Source of the DNA: Maritimibacter sp. 55A14 | Lineage (GTDB): Bacteria > Pseudomonadota > Alphaproteobacteria > Rhodobacterales > Rhodobacteraceae | Assembly: GCF_003122205.1 (NCBI RefSeq) | Contig: NZ_QEYE01000005.1 | Span: 124,001 to 188,000 of the forward strand | DNA length: 64,000 nucleotides | Reading direction: 5' to 3' | Shown here: piece after piece, positions 36,606 to 45,151 of the stretch | Numbering within the stretch: position 1 is the stretch's first letter | How the letters are laid out: every line of letters starts with the position of its first letter | Notes under the pieces: model-generated | The model's input: the letters and a program-made list of their open reading frames with translations, nothing else | Databases searched by the model: none | Told to the model about the DNA's origin: nothing | Translations under genes and position numbers: made by a program

Positions 36606-37586
36606 TCAGCGCAGGAGAAACTGCATGGGCACTTTGAATTCGAGCTGCGCGCGGCCCATCTCCACGGGAATGCGCGGCAAGGGTTGCGCGCGGCGCAGAG
36701 TGTCCGCCATCGCGGCGTCGAGCAGCGGATGACCCGCGCTTTTCGTGATCCGGTAGGCGATGACATGTCCGGCGCCATCCATCCGGAACCAGATCGTCCC
36801 GGCGCCCTCGATGCGGCGGTGCCGGGCGGCGCGCGGGTAATGCTTGTGACGCGCGAGCCAGGCCGCGACACGGGCCGCAAAATCCGCGCGCGCCGCCGGG
36901 TTGCCGCCGCCGGTGCTGCCCATGCCGCTGCCTGCGCTGCGGCTACGCTGCGTGCCGCCCCGGCCCGCCGTGCCCGCCTTCGCCGGTGACGATACCGTCT
37001 GGCTTTCTGCGGTCACCTCACCTTTGGCCGGGGGACGGGCGCGCGGCGGCGGGCTCGGCTCCGGCGCGGCGGCAGCGGGTTCCGTGGCGCGCAGGACTTC
37101 CGGCCTGGGCGCGGCAGGTGCCGGCGGCGGGACTGGCGCGGGCCGGGCGTTACGCGGCGCGGCGGGCATATCGGCTTGGGTCGCCTCCACCTTTTCCGCC
37201 GGGGCGATTTTCACCGGCCGGGGTGCTGCGGCGGGTGACGGGTTCGACGCGGCAACCGGCGCGAGCGCGGCGTTCCGGGCTTCCGGCATGGGCGGGGCCG
37301 TGGGCAGCGGCGCCGGTTCCACCATGGCGGCATCGGGCGGCGGCGCCAGGCTTTCCGCCGCGGGCGGCGGTACGGCCGCGGCCGTGCCCGGCGCGCCGCC
37401 CGCCGGCCCCAGACCTATGGCGAGCCCGCCCTCTCCTTCGGCGCGGGCGCCGGTGTCGTCCGGTTGCCAGAAGACCAGCCCCAGCAAAAGCGTATGCGCA
37501 AGCGCCGCCCCCAGCAGCGCAAGCGCAGGCGCCCCCCGGCCCGCTGGCGGCTCCTGCAGCGGGTTCCAGGTTGCCACCGCCATCAT
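36606..37586 (-). CDS. tonB: Energy transducer TonB
   Basis: A 326-residue protein with one N-terminal transmembrane helix (about 20-40, ALLGAALAHTLLLGLVFW), a long Pro/Ala-rich periplasmic spacer (45-235) and a C-terminal TonB domain (about 238-326: HYPRAARHRRIEGAGTIWFRMDG). It would transmit proton-motive force from ExbB/ExbD to the haem receptor. Its start overlaps the stop of the second exbD (ATGA). It is the last gene of the haem operon that begins with the receptor at 44.8 kb. Confidence 0.93.
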   Translation of the reverse strand: MMAVATWNPLQEPPAGRGAPALALLGAALAHTLLLGLVFWQPDDTGARAEGEGGLAIGLGPAGGAPGTAAAVPPPAAESLAPPPDAAMVEPAPLPTAPPMPEARNAALAPVAASNPSPAAAPRPVKIAPAEKVEATQADMPAAPRNARPAPVPPPAPAAPRPEVLRATEPAAAAPEPSPPPRARPPAKGEVTAESQTVSSPAKAGTAGRGGTQRSRSAGSGMGSTGGGNPAARADFAARVAAWLARHKHYPRAARHRRIEGAGTIWFRMDGAGHVIAYRITKSAGHPLLDAAMADTLRRAQPLPRIPVEMGRAQLEFKVPMQFLLR

Positions 37587-38011
37587 GGCTTCCGAGGCCG
37601 CATGATCAGGGTGATGTCCGCTGCGCCGGCCGACTGCAGCCGCCGCATCATCGCCACCAGGTCGCTGGCGGGCACCTGCCCGTCGGCGCGCAACCGCAGC
37701 GGCATCTCCGGCGCCGCCGCCATCCGCTCTGCGAGGTCGGCGAGCAGCGCGGCCTCGGCCGTCTCGCGCCCGTCGAGGGCCAGCCTTCCACCGGCGCCCA
37801 TCAGGACTTCCGCGCCTTCTCTTTCCGCCTCCGGCGCAGCAGCGGAGGCGCTGGGCTCCACCTCGAAGGGATCGGAGGCCGCAAGCTGCCCGGCCACCAT
37901 GAAGAACACGAGCAGCAGGAAGACGACATTGATAAGCGGCATGATACGCGCATCGTCATCGACCGGCCCGGCGGCGCGGGCGAGGGACCGATGCTTTCCC
38001 CGCCGGATCAT
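37583..38011 (-). CDS. exbD: ExbD/TolR family protein, second copy, lacking the conserved Asp
   Basis: A 142-residue biopolymer-transport protein: short cytosolic N-terminus, one membrane helix (about 24-44) and a periplasmic domain (60-140). In the helix the family has PL(I/V)DVVF with an essential Asp that carries protons; here codon AAT (37928-37930) gives Asn28 (PLINVVF). Everything else in the helix is normal and the frame is intact. It overlaps exbD1 upstream and tonB downstream by 4 bases each. A sequencing error would need only one base, so the call should be checked. Confidence 0.9.
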   Translation of the reverse strand: MIRRGKHRSLARAAGPVDDDARIMPLINVVFLLLVFFMVAGQLAASDPFEVEPSASAAAPEAEREGAEVLMGAGGRLALDGRETAEAALLADLAERMAAAPEMPLRLRADGQVPASDLVAMMRRLQSAGAADITLIMRPRKP

Positions 38012-38403
38012 CGAGCGGCCTCCAGCAGGCTGACCTGCGCCACGCCCGCCGCCTCCAGTCGGTCGAGCACATCGACCAGCGCCGCGGTGGACACGCCGCC
38101 GCGCGGCAATACCAGAAGCCGCGCGGCGGCGCGCCTCGCCAGGGCGGTCTCCAGCGCGTTCCCGTCCACCGGGACGCCACCCAGCCGCACGTCGTTCGGC
38201 GCGACTTCCAGGACCAGCGCGCCGGAAAGACCGTCCCCCATGCCCGCACCGCCTGCCGAGAGCGGCATGCCGCGCCAATCCTCGAACCGGGTGGCCAGCA
38301 TGAAGAAGACGAGCAGGATGAACACCACGTCGATCAGAGGGGTCAGCGAGATCCGCGCCGGCCGGCGCGGCGGATCACTCGGCCGCAGCGCGCCAGAGAT
38401 CAT
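38008..38403 (-). CDS. exbD: ExbD/TolR family protein, first copy
   Basis: A 131-residue ExbD with the canonical helix PLIDVVFILLVFFM; Asp25 (codon 38329-38331) is the conserved proton-carrying residue. The periplasmic domain ends in a short beta/alpha motif (STAALVDVLDRLEAAG). The start at 38403 lies 29 bases inside exbB, and its stop overlaps exbD2. With exbD2 it probably forms the ExbD dimer in the ExbB pore. Confidence 0.92.
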   Translation of the reverse strand: MISGALRPSDPPRRPARISLTPLIDVVFILLVFFMLATRFEDWRGMPLSAGGAGMGDGLSGALVLEVAPNDVRLGGVPVDGNALETALARRAAARLLVLPRGGVSTAALVDVLDRLEAAGVAQVSLLEAAR

Positions 38404-39190
38404 GGCGAGCCTCCCCCGATCCGTCCGGCGCGGCGGCGAACAGGGCGGCAAGCGCCGAGTCCACCGCCCGCGCGGAGCGTTCGATGCGCCGGTCGAACCA
38501 GTTGAAGGCCGCCACGGCGGGAATGGCGACCGCCAGTCCCAGCGCGGTTGTCAGCAGCGCCTCCCATATCCCGCCCGAAAGCAGCGAGGGATCCACCCGC
38601 GTGCCGGCGGCTTCGAGCCGGGCGAAGGCTTCGATCATCCCCAGCACCGTGCCGAAGAGACCCAGAAGCGGCGCCAGCGCGCCGATCACTTCCAGCGGAC
38701 GCATCCAGCCGCGCAGCGCCTCCAGCGCGTCGGCCGCCACCCGCCAGGCTTCCTCGCGCACGCGTTCCTCCGGGCGGTTCGAACAGAGGTCATCGGCCGC
38801 GCGTGCGGCGAGACGTGCGGGCAGGCTGTGCCCTTGGCGCAAGATGTCGCGCGCGGCCTCGGTCTCGCCGGCCTGCCAGCGGGCGAGACCGTCGCGCAGC
38901 GCGGCGCAGGGCGCCAGGCGCGCCCGGCGCAGATGCCAGAGCTTCCAGAGGATCAGCGCAAGCGCCAGAACCGAAAGCACCAGGAGGATCGCTGCCACCG
39001 GGCCGCCTGCGGCCAGTGTCTCATGCGCCGCGGCAAGCGCCGCTTCGGCCCCGTCGATCACGCTCTGCGGTCCCGCTGCGGGGTCCGGCAACGCGGATTC
39101 CCGCACCGGATAGGGCGGCACGGCCGTCGCCGGCGTGGGGCCTGCCCACTCGCCGACCGCCACGGCCGGGTCTCGCATCCGTTCTTCCAT
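38375..39190 (-). CDS. exbB: MotA/TolQ/ExbB proton channel protein
   Basis: A 271-residue membrane protein with an N-terminal periplasmic extension (1-60), a first helix (about 63-85), a cytosolic loop and two C-terminal helices. The conserved channel-lining Thr residues appear in PLLGLFGTVLGMI and LLTTALGLAVAIPAVAAFN. It forms the pentameric proton channel around ExbD. Start 39190 is 12 bases after the exported protein gene. Cotranscribed with the haem transport genes. Confidence 0.93.
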   Translation of the reverse strand: MEERMRDPAVAVGEWAGPTPATAVPPYPVRESALPDPAAGPQSVIDGAEAALAAAHETLAAGGPVAAILLVLSVLALALILWKLWHLRRARLAPCAALRDGLARWQAGETEAARDILRQGHSLPARLAARAADDLCSNRPEERVREEAWRVAADALEALRGWMRPLEVIGALAPLLGLFGTVLGMIEAFARLEAAGTRVDPSLLSGGIWEALLTTALGLAVAIPAVAAFNWFDRRIERSARAVDSALAALFAAAPDGSGEARHDLWRAAAE

Positions 39191-39202
39191 GACGAACCTT
39201 CC

Positions 39203-39622
39203 CTATCGGATCAGATCGACCGGACCGCGCGCCGAAACCGCCAGGGCCGCACCGCAGGCTTCGCCCTCGGCGGGCTCTGGAGTACAGGACAGGACCTCGT
39301 TGACCAGCACGCGCGCGACATCCGCGCAATCCAGCCCGGCCATGTCGAAGACCCTGACCCGCGTCCGGCCAGCGGCGACCGGCCCCAGATCGACGGCGAG
39401 CCGGCGATCGATCAACCCGTCCCGGTCGAAGATCACAAGATCCAGCGTCAGCCTCTCCACCGCCGCACCCGTGCTGTTGGTCACGACCATGTAGCTGCGG
39501 CATCCCTCCGGCTGATTCTCCAGCCTGTTGAGTTCGACCGCGAGCGTTGCGGGACCGGCCGCGGCACCCCGAGCTGCGAGGCAGAGCGCCGCCAGCGCCA
39601 TTGTGAGAAGCCGCGCCCGCAT
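39203..39622 (-). CDS. Exported protein of the haem operon, unknown function
   Basis: A 139-residue protein with a signal peptide ending near residue 22. The mature part has a beta-rich pattern (AVELNRLENQPEGC, YMVVTNSTGAAVERLTLDLVIFDRDG, TRVRVFDMAG) typical of a small Ig-like/FxLyD-type fold, and four cysteines (41, 99, 113, 123) that could form two disulfides. It lies 3 bases after the ABM gene and 12 before exbB, so it is part of the haem uptake unit. A periplasmic role in haem handling is inference from context. Confidence 0.75.
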   Translation of the reverse strand: MRARLLTMALAALCLAARGAAAGPATLAVELNRLENQPEGCRSYMVVTNSTGAAVERLTLDLVIFDRDGLIDRRLAVDLGPVAAGRTRVRVFDMAGLDCADVARVLVNEVLSCTPEPAEGEACGAALAVSARGPVDLIR

Positions 39623-39625
39623 GGC

Positions 39626-39949
39626 TCAGACCCGCGCCGGAATGTCTTCGAGCACTGCCTCGAAACCCTCGAATTGCGGGTGCCCGAGATAGAGCGGTTT
39701 GTTCTGCCCGGCATCCTTGTGCGCATCGCGGAACTGTTGCGATTTCGTCCAGGCCTCGAAATCGGCCCGGCTTTCCCAGATCGTGTGGGAAGCATAGAGC
39801 GTGTGATCCTCCGCCTCCGGGCCGCGCAGCAGGCGGAACTCGCGGAACCCTGCCATCTCATCCAGCCGGGTGCGGCGGCTGCGCCAGACTTCCTCGAAAT
39901 CCGCTTCCTTGCCCTTCGCGACGCGAAAACGGTTCATGGCTATGAACAT
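39626..39949 (-). CDS. ABM-fold monooxygenase, candidate haem-degrading enzyme
   Basis: A 107-residue antibiotic-biosynthesis-monooxygenase-fold protein. The pattern FIAMNRFRVAKGKEADFEEVW followed by SHTIWESRADFEAWTKSQQFRDAH is that of the IsdG/HmoA-like family, which opens the haem macrocycle to release iron. It sits between hmuV (10-base overlap) and the exported protein gene. No HmuS or haem oxygenase gene is in the locus, making it the obvious candidate for cytosolic haem use. Activity is inferred. Confidence 0.82.
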   Translation of the reverse strand: MFIAMNRFRVAKGKEADFEEVWRSRRTRLDEMAGFREFRLLRGPEAEDHTLYASHTIWESRADFEAWTKSQQFRDAHKDAGQNKPLYLGHPQFEGFEAVLEDIPARV

Positions 39950-40746
39950 CCGAACTCTCCTTCCTGGGTTTCATGGTATCGGGGGACGACGGTCAACGGC
40001 CCGCCGCGCGGGCGCATCACCTGCATGGGCAGCCCGTAGACGCGGGTGAGCAAATCCGGGGCCAGCACCTCGTCCGGCGGACCGGCGGCGACAATCCGGC
40101 CCAGCCGCATCAGCGCCACGCGATCGGCCAGTGCGGCCGCGAGGGTCAGGTCATGCAGCACCGCCAGAACACCTGCGCCGTCGTGCGCGGCTGCCCGCGC
40201 GGCACGCAGCACCGCGCCCTGATGGGCCGGGTCGAGGCTGGCGGTCGGCTCATCGAGCAGCAACCAGCGCCCCGAACCCAGACAACGGCCCGCAGCCAGT
40301 TGTGCCAGCGCCCGCGCCATATGCGCGCGGTGCCGCTCGCCCCCCGACAACTGTCCGATCGGGCGGCCACGATGTCTGGTGAGACCCATCGCCGCGATCG
40401 ATTCCGCCACGAGCCGCGCGGCCTGCACGGGCGGCAGGTCCGCCGGAATGGCGATTCCGACCAGGACCTCCAACGGGAAGCCTGCGGCCATGGCGGGCGT
40501 CTGTTCCAGCACCGCGCGGCGACGGGCCAGTGCCGACGCGGAGAGCGTCGCGGGATCCACACCGTCGATCCGCACGCAGCCTGCATCCGGGCGCAGCGCG
40601 CCCGACAGGCAGGCCAGAAGCGACGACTTCCCCGCCCCGTTCGGCCCCGCCAGGGCCAGCACCTCGCCCGGCGCGACCGCCAGGTCGACATCGCAAAGCA
40701 CCTCGGCCCCGCCGAGCCGCCGGGATATGCCGCGCGCCTCAAGCAT
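39940..40746 (-). CDS. hmuV: Haem ABC transporter ATP-binding protein
   Basis: A 268-residue ATPase: Walker A GPNGAGKSS (34-42), signature LSGGERHRAHMARAL, Walker B WLLLDEPTASLD and switch His in VLHDLTLAAALADR. These features and the RVYGLPMQV tail are of the FecE/HmuV type. It overlaps hmuU by 8 bases and the ABM gene by 10. It would power haem import through HmuU. Confidence 0.94.
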   Translation of the reverse strand: MLEARGISRRLGGAEVLCDVDLAVAPGEVLALAGPNGAGKSSLLACLSGALRPDAGCVRIDGVDPATLSASALARRRAVLEQTPAMAAGFPLEVLVGIAIPADLPPVQAARLVAESIAAMGLTRHRGRPIGQLSGGERHRAHMARALAQLAAGRCLGSGRWLLLDEPTASLDPAHQGAVLRAARAAAHDGAGVLAVLHDLTLAAALADRVALMRLGRIVAAGPPDEVLAPDLLTRVYGLPMQVMRPRGGPLTVVPRYHETQEGEFGCS

Positions 40747-41785
40747 GGATCGTCCCGCGCCGGCGCAGGAGCAGCCACAGGAAGAACGGCCCGCCGATCA
40801 GGCTGGTGGCCAGGCCGATAGGCGGTTCGGCCGGCGGCACCGCCAGCCGCACACCCAGATCGGCCGCCAGCACGAGCGCCAGCCCGTAGAGCGCCGCGAC
40901 CGGCAACAGCGCCCGGTGCGTCGGTCCGGTCGTGAGCCGCGCCAGCTGCGGCGCCACGAGGCCGATGAAACCGATGGGTCCCGCGGCCGCGGTCACCGCC
41001 CCGACCCCCAGCGCCGTAGCCAGGGCCAGCCGATGGTGTGCGGCGACGACATCCAGCCCGGCATGGAACGCCGCACGTTCGCCCAGTTGCATCAGGTCGA
41101 GCGCCCGCGCCGCGCGCAGCACGAGAAGCAGGGTCACGCCTGCGCAGCCCAGCGCCACGCCGACCACCGGCCAACCGGCGGCCCCGAGCCCGCCCATGCT
41201 CCAGAAGGTCAGGTCCCGCAATTGCTGGTCGTCGCTGACATAGACCAGCCCGCCGATCAGCGCGCCGGCGATGGCGTTCACGGCGACCCCGGCCAGGATG
41301 ATCGTAGCGACGGCCCGCTCGCCGGCGCGGCGCACCAGTGCGAAAAGGAAGGCGATGACCGCCGCCCCGCCCGCGAAAGCGGCGAGCGGCAGAAGATAGG
41401 GCCGCAGGGCCGGCGGCAGGCCCGCGGCCAGCGCCTCACCCAGCACGATCGCGCTGACCGCGCCCAGCGAGGCGCCTCCGGTCACGCCGATCAGGCCGGG
41501 ATCGGCCAGCGGGTTTCGCAGCATGCCCTGCATGGCGGCCCCCGACAGCGCCAGCGCAACGCCGGCCGCCAGAGCCAGCATCAGGCGCGGCAGCCGGATG
41601 TCGAGCAGGATCGCCCGCTCCATCGGCGCGCCGCCGCCCAACAGCACCGCCGCCACGCGGTCGGCGGCGATCGGCACAGGGCCGAGCATCAGGCCCGCAA
41701 GCGCGAGCAGGCCCGCTGTTGCACCCAGCAGCACCAGGGCCGGACGCCGCCGCGCACCGCCGGGGATATGCTGCGCGAGGCTCAC
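40739..41785 (-). CDS. hmuU: Haem ABC transporter permease
   Basis: A 348-residue FecCD-type permease with about ten helices. Family motifs are RLPRLMLALAAGVALALSGAAMQGMLRNPLADPGLIGVTGGA and GFIGLVAPQLARL. The start is GTG at 41785, whose GTGA overlaps the hmuT stop; the frame stays open beyond but only as antisense-like sequence. It couples to HmuV and receives haem from HmuT. Confidence 0.94.
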   Translation of the reverse strand: MSLAQHIPGGARRRPALVLLGATAGLLALAGLMLGPVPIAADRVAAVLLGGGAPMERAILLDIRLPRLMLALAAGVALALSGAAMQGMLRNPLADPGLIGVTGGASLGAVSAIVLGEALAAGLPPALRPYLLPLAAFAGGAAVIAFLFALVRRAGERAVATIILAGVAVNAIAGALIGGLVYVSDDQQLRDLTFWSMGGLGAAGWPVVGVALGCAGVTLLLVLRAARALDLMQLGERAAFHAGLDVVAAHHRLALATALGVGAVTAAAGPIGFIGLVAPQLARLTTGPTHRALLPVAALYGLALVLAADLGVRLAVPPAEPPIGLATSLIGGPFFLWLLLRRRGTIHA

Positions 41786-42684
41786 AGGTCCAGCCGGTCC
41801 GCGGCATCGGGATGCAGCGCGCGAGCAAGATCGGCGATGGCGTGCGGCGTGCGCGGCCCCATTCCCACCAGATAGGCACCCGGCAGCGCGATGGCCCGGC
41901 CCACCCGCGCCGCCGGGGTGGCAGCGAATTCGGGCCGCGCGAAGACGGTCGCGGCACTCCCCAGGCTGCGCGCCTGATGGTCCATCATCACCACGGCCTC
42001 GGGTGCGGCGGCCAGGATCGCCTCGCGGCTCATCGGCCGGTAGCCCGTCACCTCGGCCCCGGCATTCGTCCCGCCGGCGCACAGGATCATCTCCTCCGCC
42101 GCGGTCCCCGCCCCGCCCACGACCGGCGCCCCGGATTGCAGCGACAGGACGAAGAGCACGCGCGGGCTGCGCTTCAACCGCGCCACCTGCCCGGATATCC
42201 GCGCGAGATCCGCCCGGAAGGACGCGGCCAAAGCAGTGGCCGCCCGCTCCCGACCAAGCTCGTGACCGGCGAAGGCGATCTTGCGCGGGATCTCCGCGGC
42301 TCGTTGCACATCGGGACCGATCGCGACCCGCAGCCCGGCCGCCGCGAGCCGGTCCAGTGTCGATGCCGGTCCCACGCCGTACTCGGCCAACAGCAGATCG
42401 GGCGTGAGAGAGAGCAACCCCTCGGGCGCCAGGTCGCGGAAATAACCGACCTGCGGCAGGGCACGCGCGGCCTCGGGCCAGGTGGAGGTGCTGTCCGCGC
42501 CCACCACGCGGCCGCCCGCGCCCAGGGCGAAGACGATCTCGGTCAGTGCCCCGCCTGCGACGATCACGCGCATGGGCGCGTCCGCGGCACCGGCACGCGT
42601 CGGCAGGACGATCGCCGCCGCACCGCCCAGCAGCAGGGTGCGGCGACGGATTGCGGCGGTAGCTTGCGACTGAATACAGATCAT
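41782..42684 (-). CDS. hmuT: Haem ABC transporter, periplasmic binding protein
   Basis: A 300-residue exported binding protein (type III fold). The N-terminus has a twin-arginine-like RRRTLLLGGAAAIVLP signal with cleavage near AGAAD. The mature part shows MRVIVAGGALTEIVFALGAGGRVVGAD and TPDLLLAEYGVGP, typical of HmuT. It begins 8 bases after the receptor gene. Binds haem in the periplasm. Confidence 0.93.
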   Translation of the reverse strand: MICIQSQATAAIRRRTLLLGGAAAIVLPTRAGAADAPMRVIVAGGALTEIVFALGAGGRVVGADSTSTWPEAARALPQVGYFRDLAPEGLLSLTPDLLLAEYGVGPASTLDRLAAAGLRVAIGPDVQRAAEIPRKIAFAGHELGRERAATALAASFRADLARISGQVARLKRSPRVLFVLSLQSGAPVVGGAGTAAEEMILCAGGTNAGAEVTGYRPMSREAILAAAPEAVVMMDHQARSLGSAATVFARPEFAATPAARVGRAIALPGAYLVGMGPRTPHAIADLARALHPDAADRLDL

Positions 42685-42692
42685 GGCGCCCC

Positions 42693-44759
42693 TCAGAAAC
42701 TCATGCTCGCGGCCAGCTTGAAGGTGACGCCGGGTGAATTCAGCCCGTTCGGATGCACCCGGTAGCCCTTGTCGAGGATGTTGTCGACGCCCGCGGCCAG
42801 GACCGCCCCTTCCAGCGGTCCGGTTTGGGGTGCGTAGTTCGCGAAAATGTCGAAGACCGACGCGCCGCCCACGGGCTGCGAACCGTCCGGCAGATCATCC
42901 GCATCAAGCCCGCGCAGGAACGTGCCGCGCGCGCCGATCTCCAGTGCCGGGAGGGGACGCAGGCCGCCCGTCAGAACCAGCCGGTCCTGCGGGATCGAGC
43001 CCAGCTTGCCCGCGCCGTTCCTGCCGTCGCCGCGCGGGATGGTCAGCGAGGCGGAGGTGAACCAGCGGTCGGCATCGTACTCGGCACTGGCCTCCAGACC
43101 GTAGAGTTCGGCGTCGATGTTGCGCGACGTGGTGGAGCCGTTCACCGTATTCGCCACCGGATCGAAGGTGGAAAAGTCGATGAAGGTCACGACGGTGTCG
43201 ATGAAATCGTCCACGCGCGCGTAATAGACATTGGCGGCCAGATCGAGCCGGTCGCCCTGCCCGAGCACCCCGCGGATGCGGTGGCGCGCGCCCAGTTCGA
43301 TCTGGTCCGCTGTCTCCGGACGCAGGTCCGGCGAAGGCTGGAACTCGTTCACGCCGGTGAATGTCGGCGATCCGGGACCGCCCAGCGGGAAGCCGGGCAC
43401 AGAGAAATGCACCCCTTGCGGGAACATCTCGGTGAGGGAAGCGGCGCGGAAGGAGCGCGAGGCGGAGGCGTAGATCTGGCTGTCTTCCGCCGGCCGCCAG
43501 GACAGCGCGACCTTGGGCGAGAACTTGTCGCCCGAGCGATCCGGGAAACCACCTTCGGGCTCGGTCTCGAAGGCGTCGAAACGCAGTCCGGTGGTGAGGG
43601 TCAGCTCCGACGAGAGAGGAACTTCCGCCTGGGCAAAGGCGGCGTAGAAGGTCTGTCGCGCATCCGGCACCTGCGCTCTGGCCACGCCGTCGCGGGTCGC
43701 CTCCTGCTCGTCGCGATAGATCTCCACCCCGTAGGCCATCGTCACCGGCAGGCCGAGGTCGAGTTTCGAGATGTTGGTGGCCTCGAAACCCAGTGTCTCG
43801 AAATCGGTGGTGTCGAAACGCCCGTCAAAGATGCGGTCCTCCTCCACCTTTGTGTTGTTGTAGTAGAGCAGCGTATCGAGGTTGATCAGGCTGTTGCCCG
43901 ACGGGTTCCATTCGAGGTTCAGCCGCGTGGTATCGTAATCCAGGTCGCGATCGACGCTGGTGGTCGCGCTGCCCTGGGCGTTGGTGTTCGGCGGTGTACG
44001 GCCTTCGTCCTGATAGTGCTGGTGGCTGAATTCCAGCCGCAGCCCCTCGGACGGTTCGAGACCGAATTTGGCCAGGTAATTCTGGCTGTCGATCGCGCTG
44101 TCGATGATGTCGTCGCCGTTGCCGTCCCGGATGTCGTCGGAACGCGGCCGGTAGGCACCGAAGAGCAGCACGTCGAAAGGGCCTGACTTTGCAGCCACCG
44201 TGCCCGCCGACAGGAACTCGTTGCCGTTCGAGTTGTAGCCGAGTTTCGCCTGCGCGCCCGTGGAACGGCCCGGCGCGATGATATCCGCGGCATCCTTGGT
44301 GTCGAGGAAAACGACGCCCCCCAGCGCCCCCGACCCGAAGAGCGTGGACGCCCCGCCGCGCAGCACCTCGGCCTGTTTCAGGATCATCGGGTCGGTGAAG
44401 AAGCGGCCGCGATGGGCGAGATTGAAATTCTGCCGCGCGCCGTCGAGGCGCAGCACGACCTGTTCATCCTGGAAGCCGCGGATGTTGATTTCCTGGCTGA
44501 CGCCGCGCGGGCCGCCTTCGATCGTCAGGCCCGGCTCGTCGCCGATCAGTTCCTCGTAGGTCGATGGCTGGCGCCGGATCACCTCCTGCTCGCCCACCAC
44601 GCTGGCCGCGTTGGGCGTGTCAAACAACGCACGCTCGTCGCGCGCGCCACCGAAAATCGTGATCACAGGCAGATCGAGCGTCTGCTGCGCCATCGCGCCG
44701 CCGGCCTGCAACGTGCAGCAGATTGCCGCCGAAACCGAAATTTGAACATAGTTCTTCAT
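42693..44759 (-). CDS. hmuR: TonB-dependent haem/haemoglobin receptor
   Basis: A 688-residue outer-membrane receptor: signal peptide to about residue 25, TonB-box-like LPVITIFGGARDERA, plug domain (about 35-150), then a 22-strand barrel ending in the aromatic KLAASMSF. The FRAA...NLRPE-type region (SFRAASLTEMFPQGVHF and PDLRPETADQ) corresponds to the FRAP/NPNL haem receptor signature with a nearby His. First gene of the ten-gene operon. ATG 44759 is chosen with GGGTGGG upstream. Confidence 0.92.
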   Translation of the reverse strand: MKNYVQISVSAAICCTLQAGGAMAQQTLDLPVITIFGGARDERALFDTPNAASVVGEQEVIRRQPSTYEELIGDEPGLTIEGGPRGVSQEINIRGFQDEQVVLRLDGARQNFNLAHRGRFFTDPMILKQAEVLRGGASTLFGSGALGGVVFLDTKDAADIIAPGRSTGAQAKLGYNSNGNEFLSAGTVAAKSGPFDVLLFGAYRPRSDDIRDGNGDDIIDSAIDSQNYLAKFGLEPSEGLRLEFSHQHYQDEGRTPPNTNAQGSATTSVDRDLDYDTTRLNLEWNPSGNSLINLDTLLYYNNTKVEEDRIFDGRFDTTDFETLGFEATNISKLDLGLPVTMAYGVEIYRDEQEATRDGVARAQVPDARQTFYAAFAQAEVPLSSELTLTTGLRFDAFETEPEGGFPDRSGDKFSPKVALSWRPAEDSQIYASASRSFRAASLTEMFPQGVHFSVPGFPLGGPGSPTFTGVNEFQPSPDLRPETADQIELGARHRIRGVLGQGDRLDLAANVYYARVDDFIDTVVTFIDFSTFDPVANTVNGSTTSRNIDAELYGLEASAEYDADRWFTSASLTIPRGDGRNGAGKLGSIPQDRLVLTGGLRPLPALEIGARGTFLRGLDADDLPDGSQPVGGASVFDIFANYAPQTGPLEGAVLAAGVDNILDKGYRVHPNGLNSPGVTFKLAASMSF

Positions 44760-45151
44760 GCGTTTCCCACCCTTCCCGTAAACGCCGGCGACCGGCGCTT
44801 CGCGGTTCTGGCTGCCCTGGCGCACCTTCGGCGGCCTTGGGTGGCGAAACCTCGGCTCTCCCCTACAAAAATCCGAGTCTAAAAGTCAAGTATTATAAGC
44901 CGTAACGAATCTACGACCCCAAGCCTCCCTGCGGGACAAATCGAGCCCAACGCGCGGCGCCCTGCGGCAACCGGATCCTTTGCGGGACGAACTGTTCCCG
45001 TGTTCAGTTCGGGGCCGACCGCACGGACTTTCGGTTCCCCCCGGCGCGACAACAGGATCCACTGTCACGTCGATCCCCCCGGCCTTCCGGGTATCTCGTC
45101 GCGACACGGTATCGTCGAGCGGCGTTTTGCTCTACGCTGGAAACCGGGAGG
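44760..45151. promoter_or_regulatory. Divergent leader of the haem operon and the GAF-Fis gene
   Basis: About 390 bases without a gene. An AT-rich island (44864-44913) stands out from the G+C-rich flanks and, read toward hmuR, contains TATAAT (44892-44897) and a TTGACT close by. Such an island is where an iron regulator (Irr, RirA or Fur) would act, but no canonical box could be matched. The -35/-10 spacing is not convincing. Confidence 0.45.

Noticed and set aside
36986-40039. A 1017-codon plus-strand frame across tonB-exbD-exbB
   Set aside because: It spans several certain minus-strand genes and gives a Pro/Arg-rich product without motifs, a typical G+C shadow.
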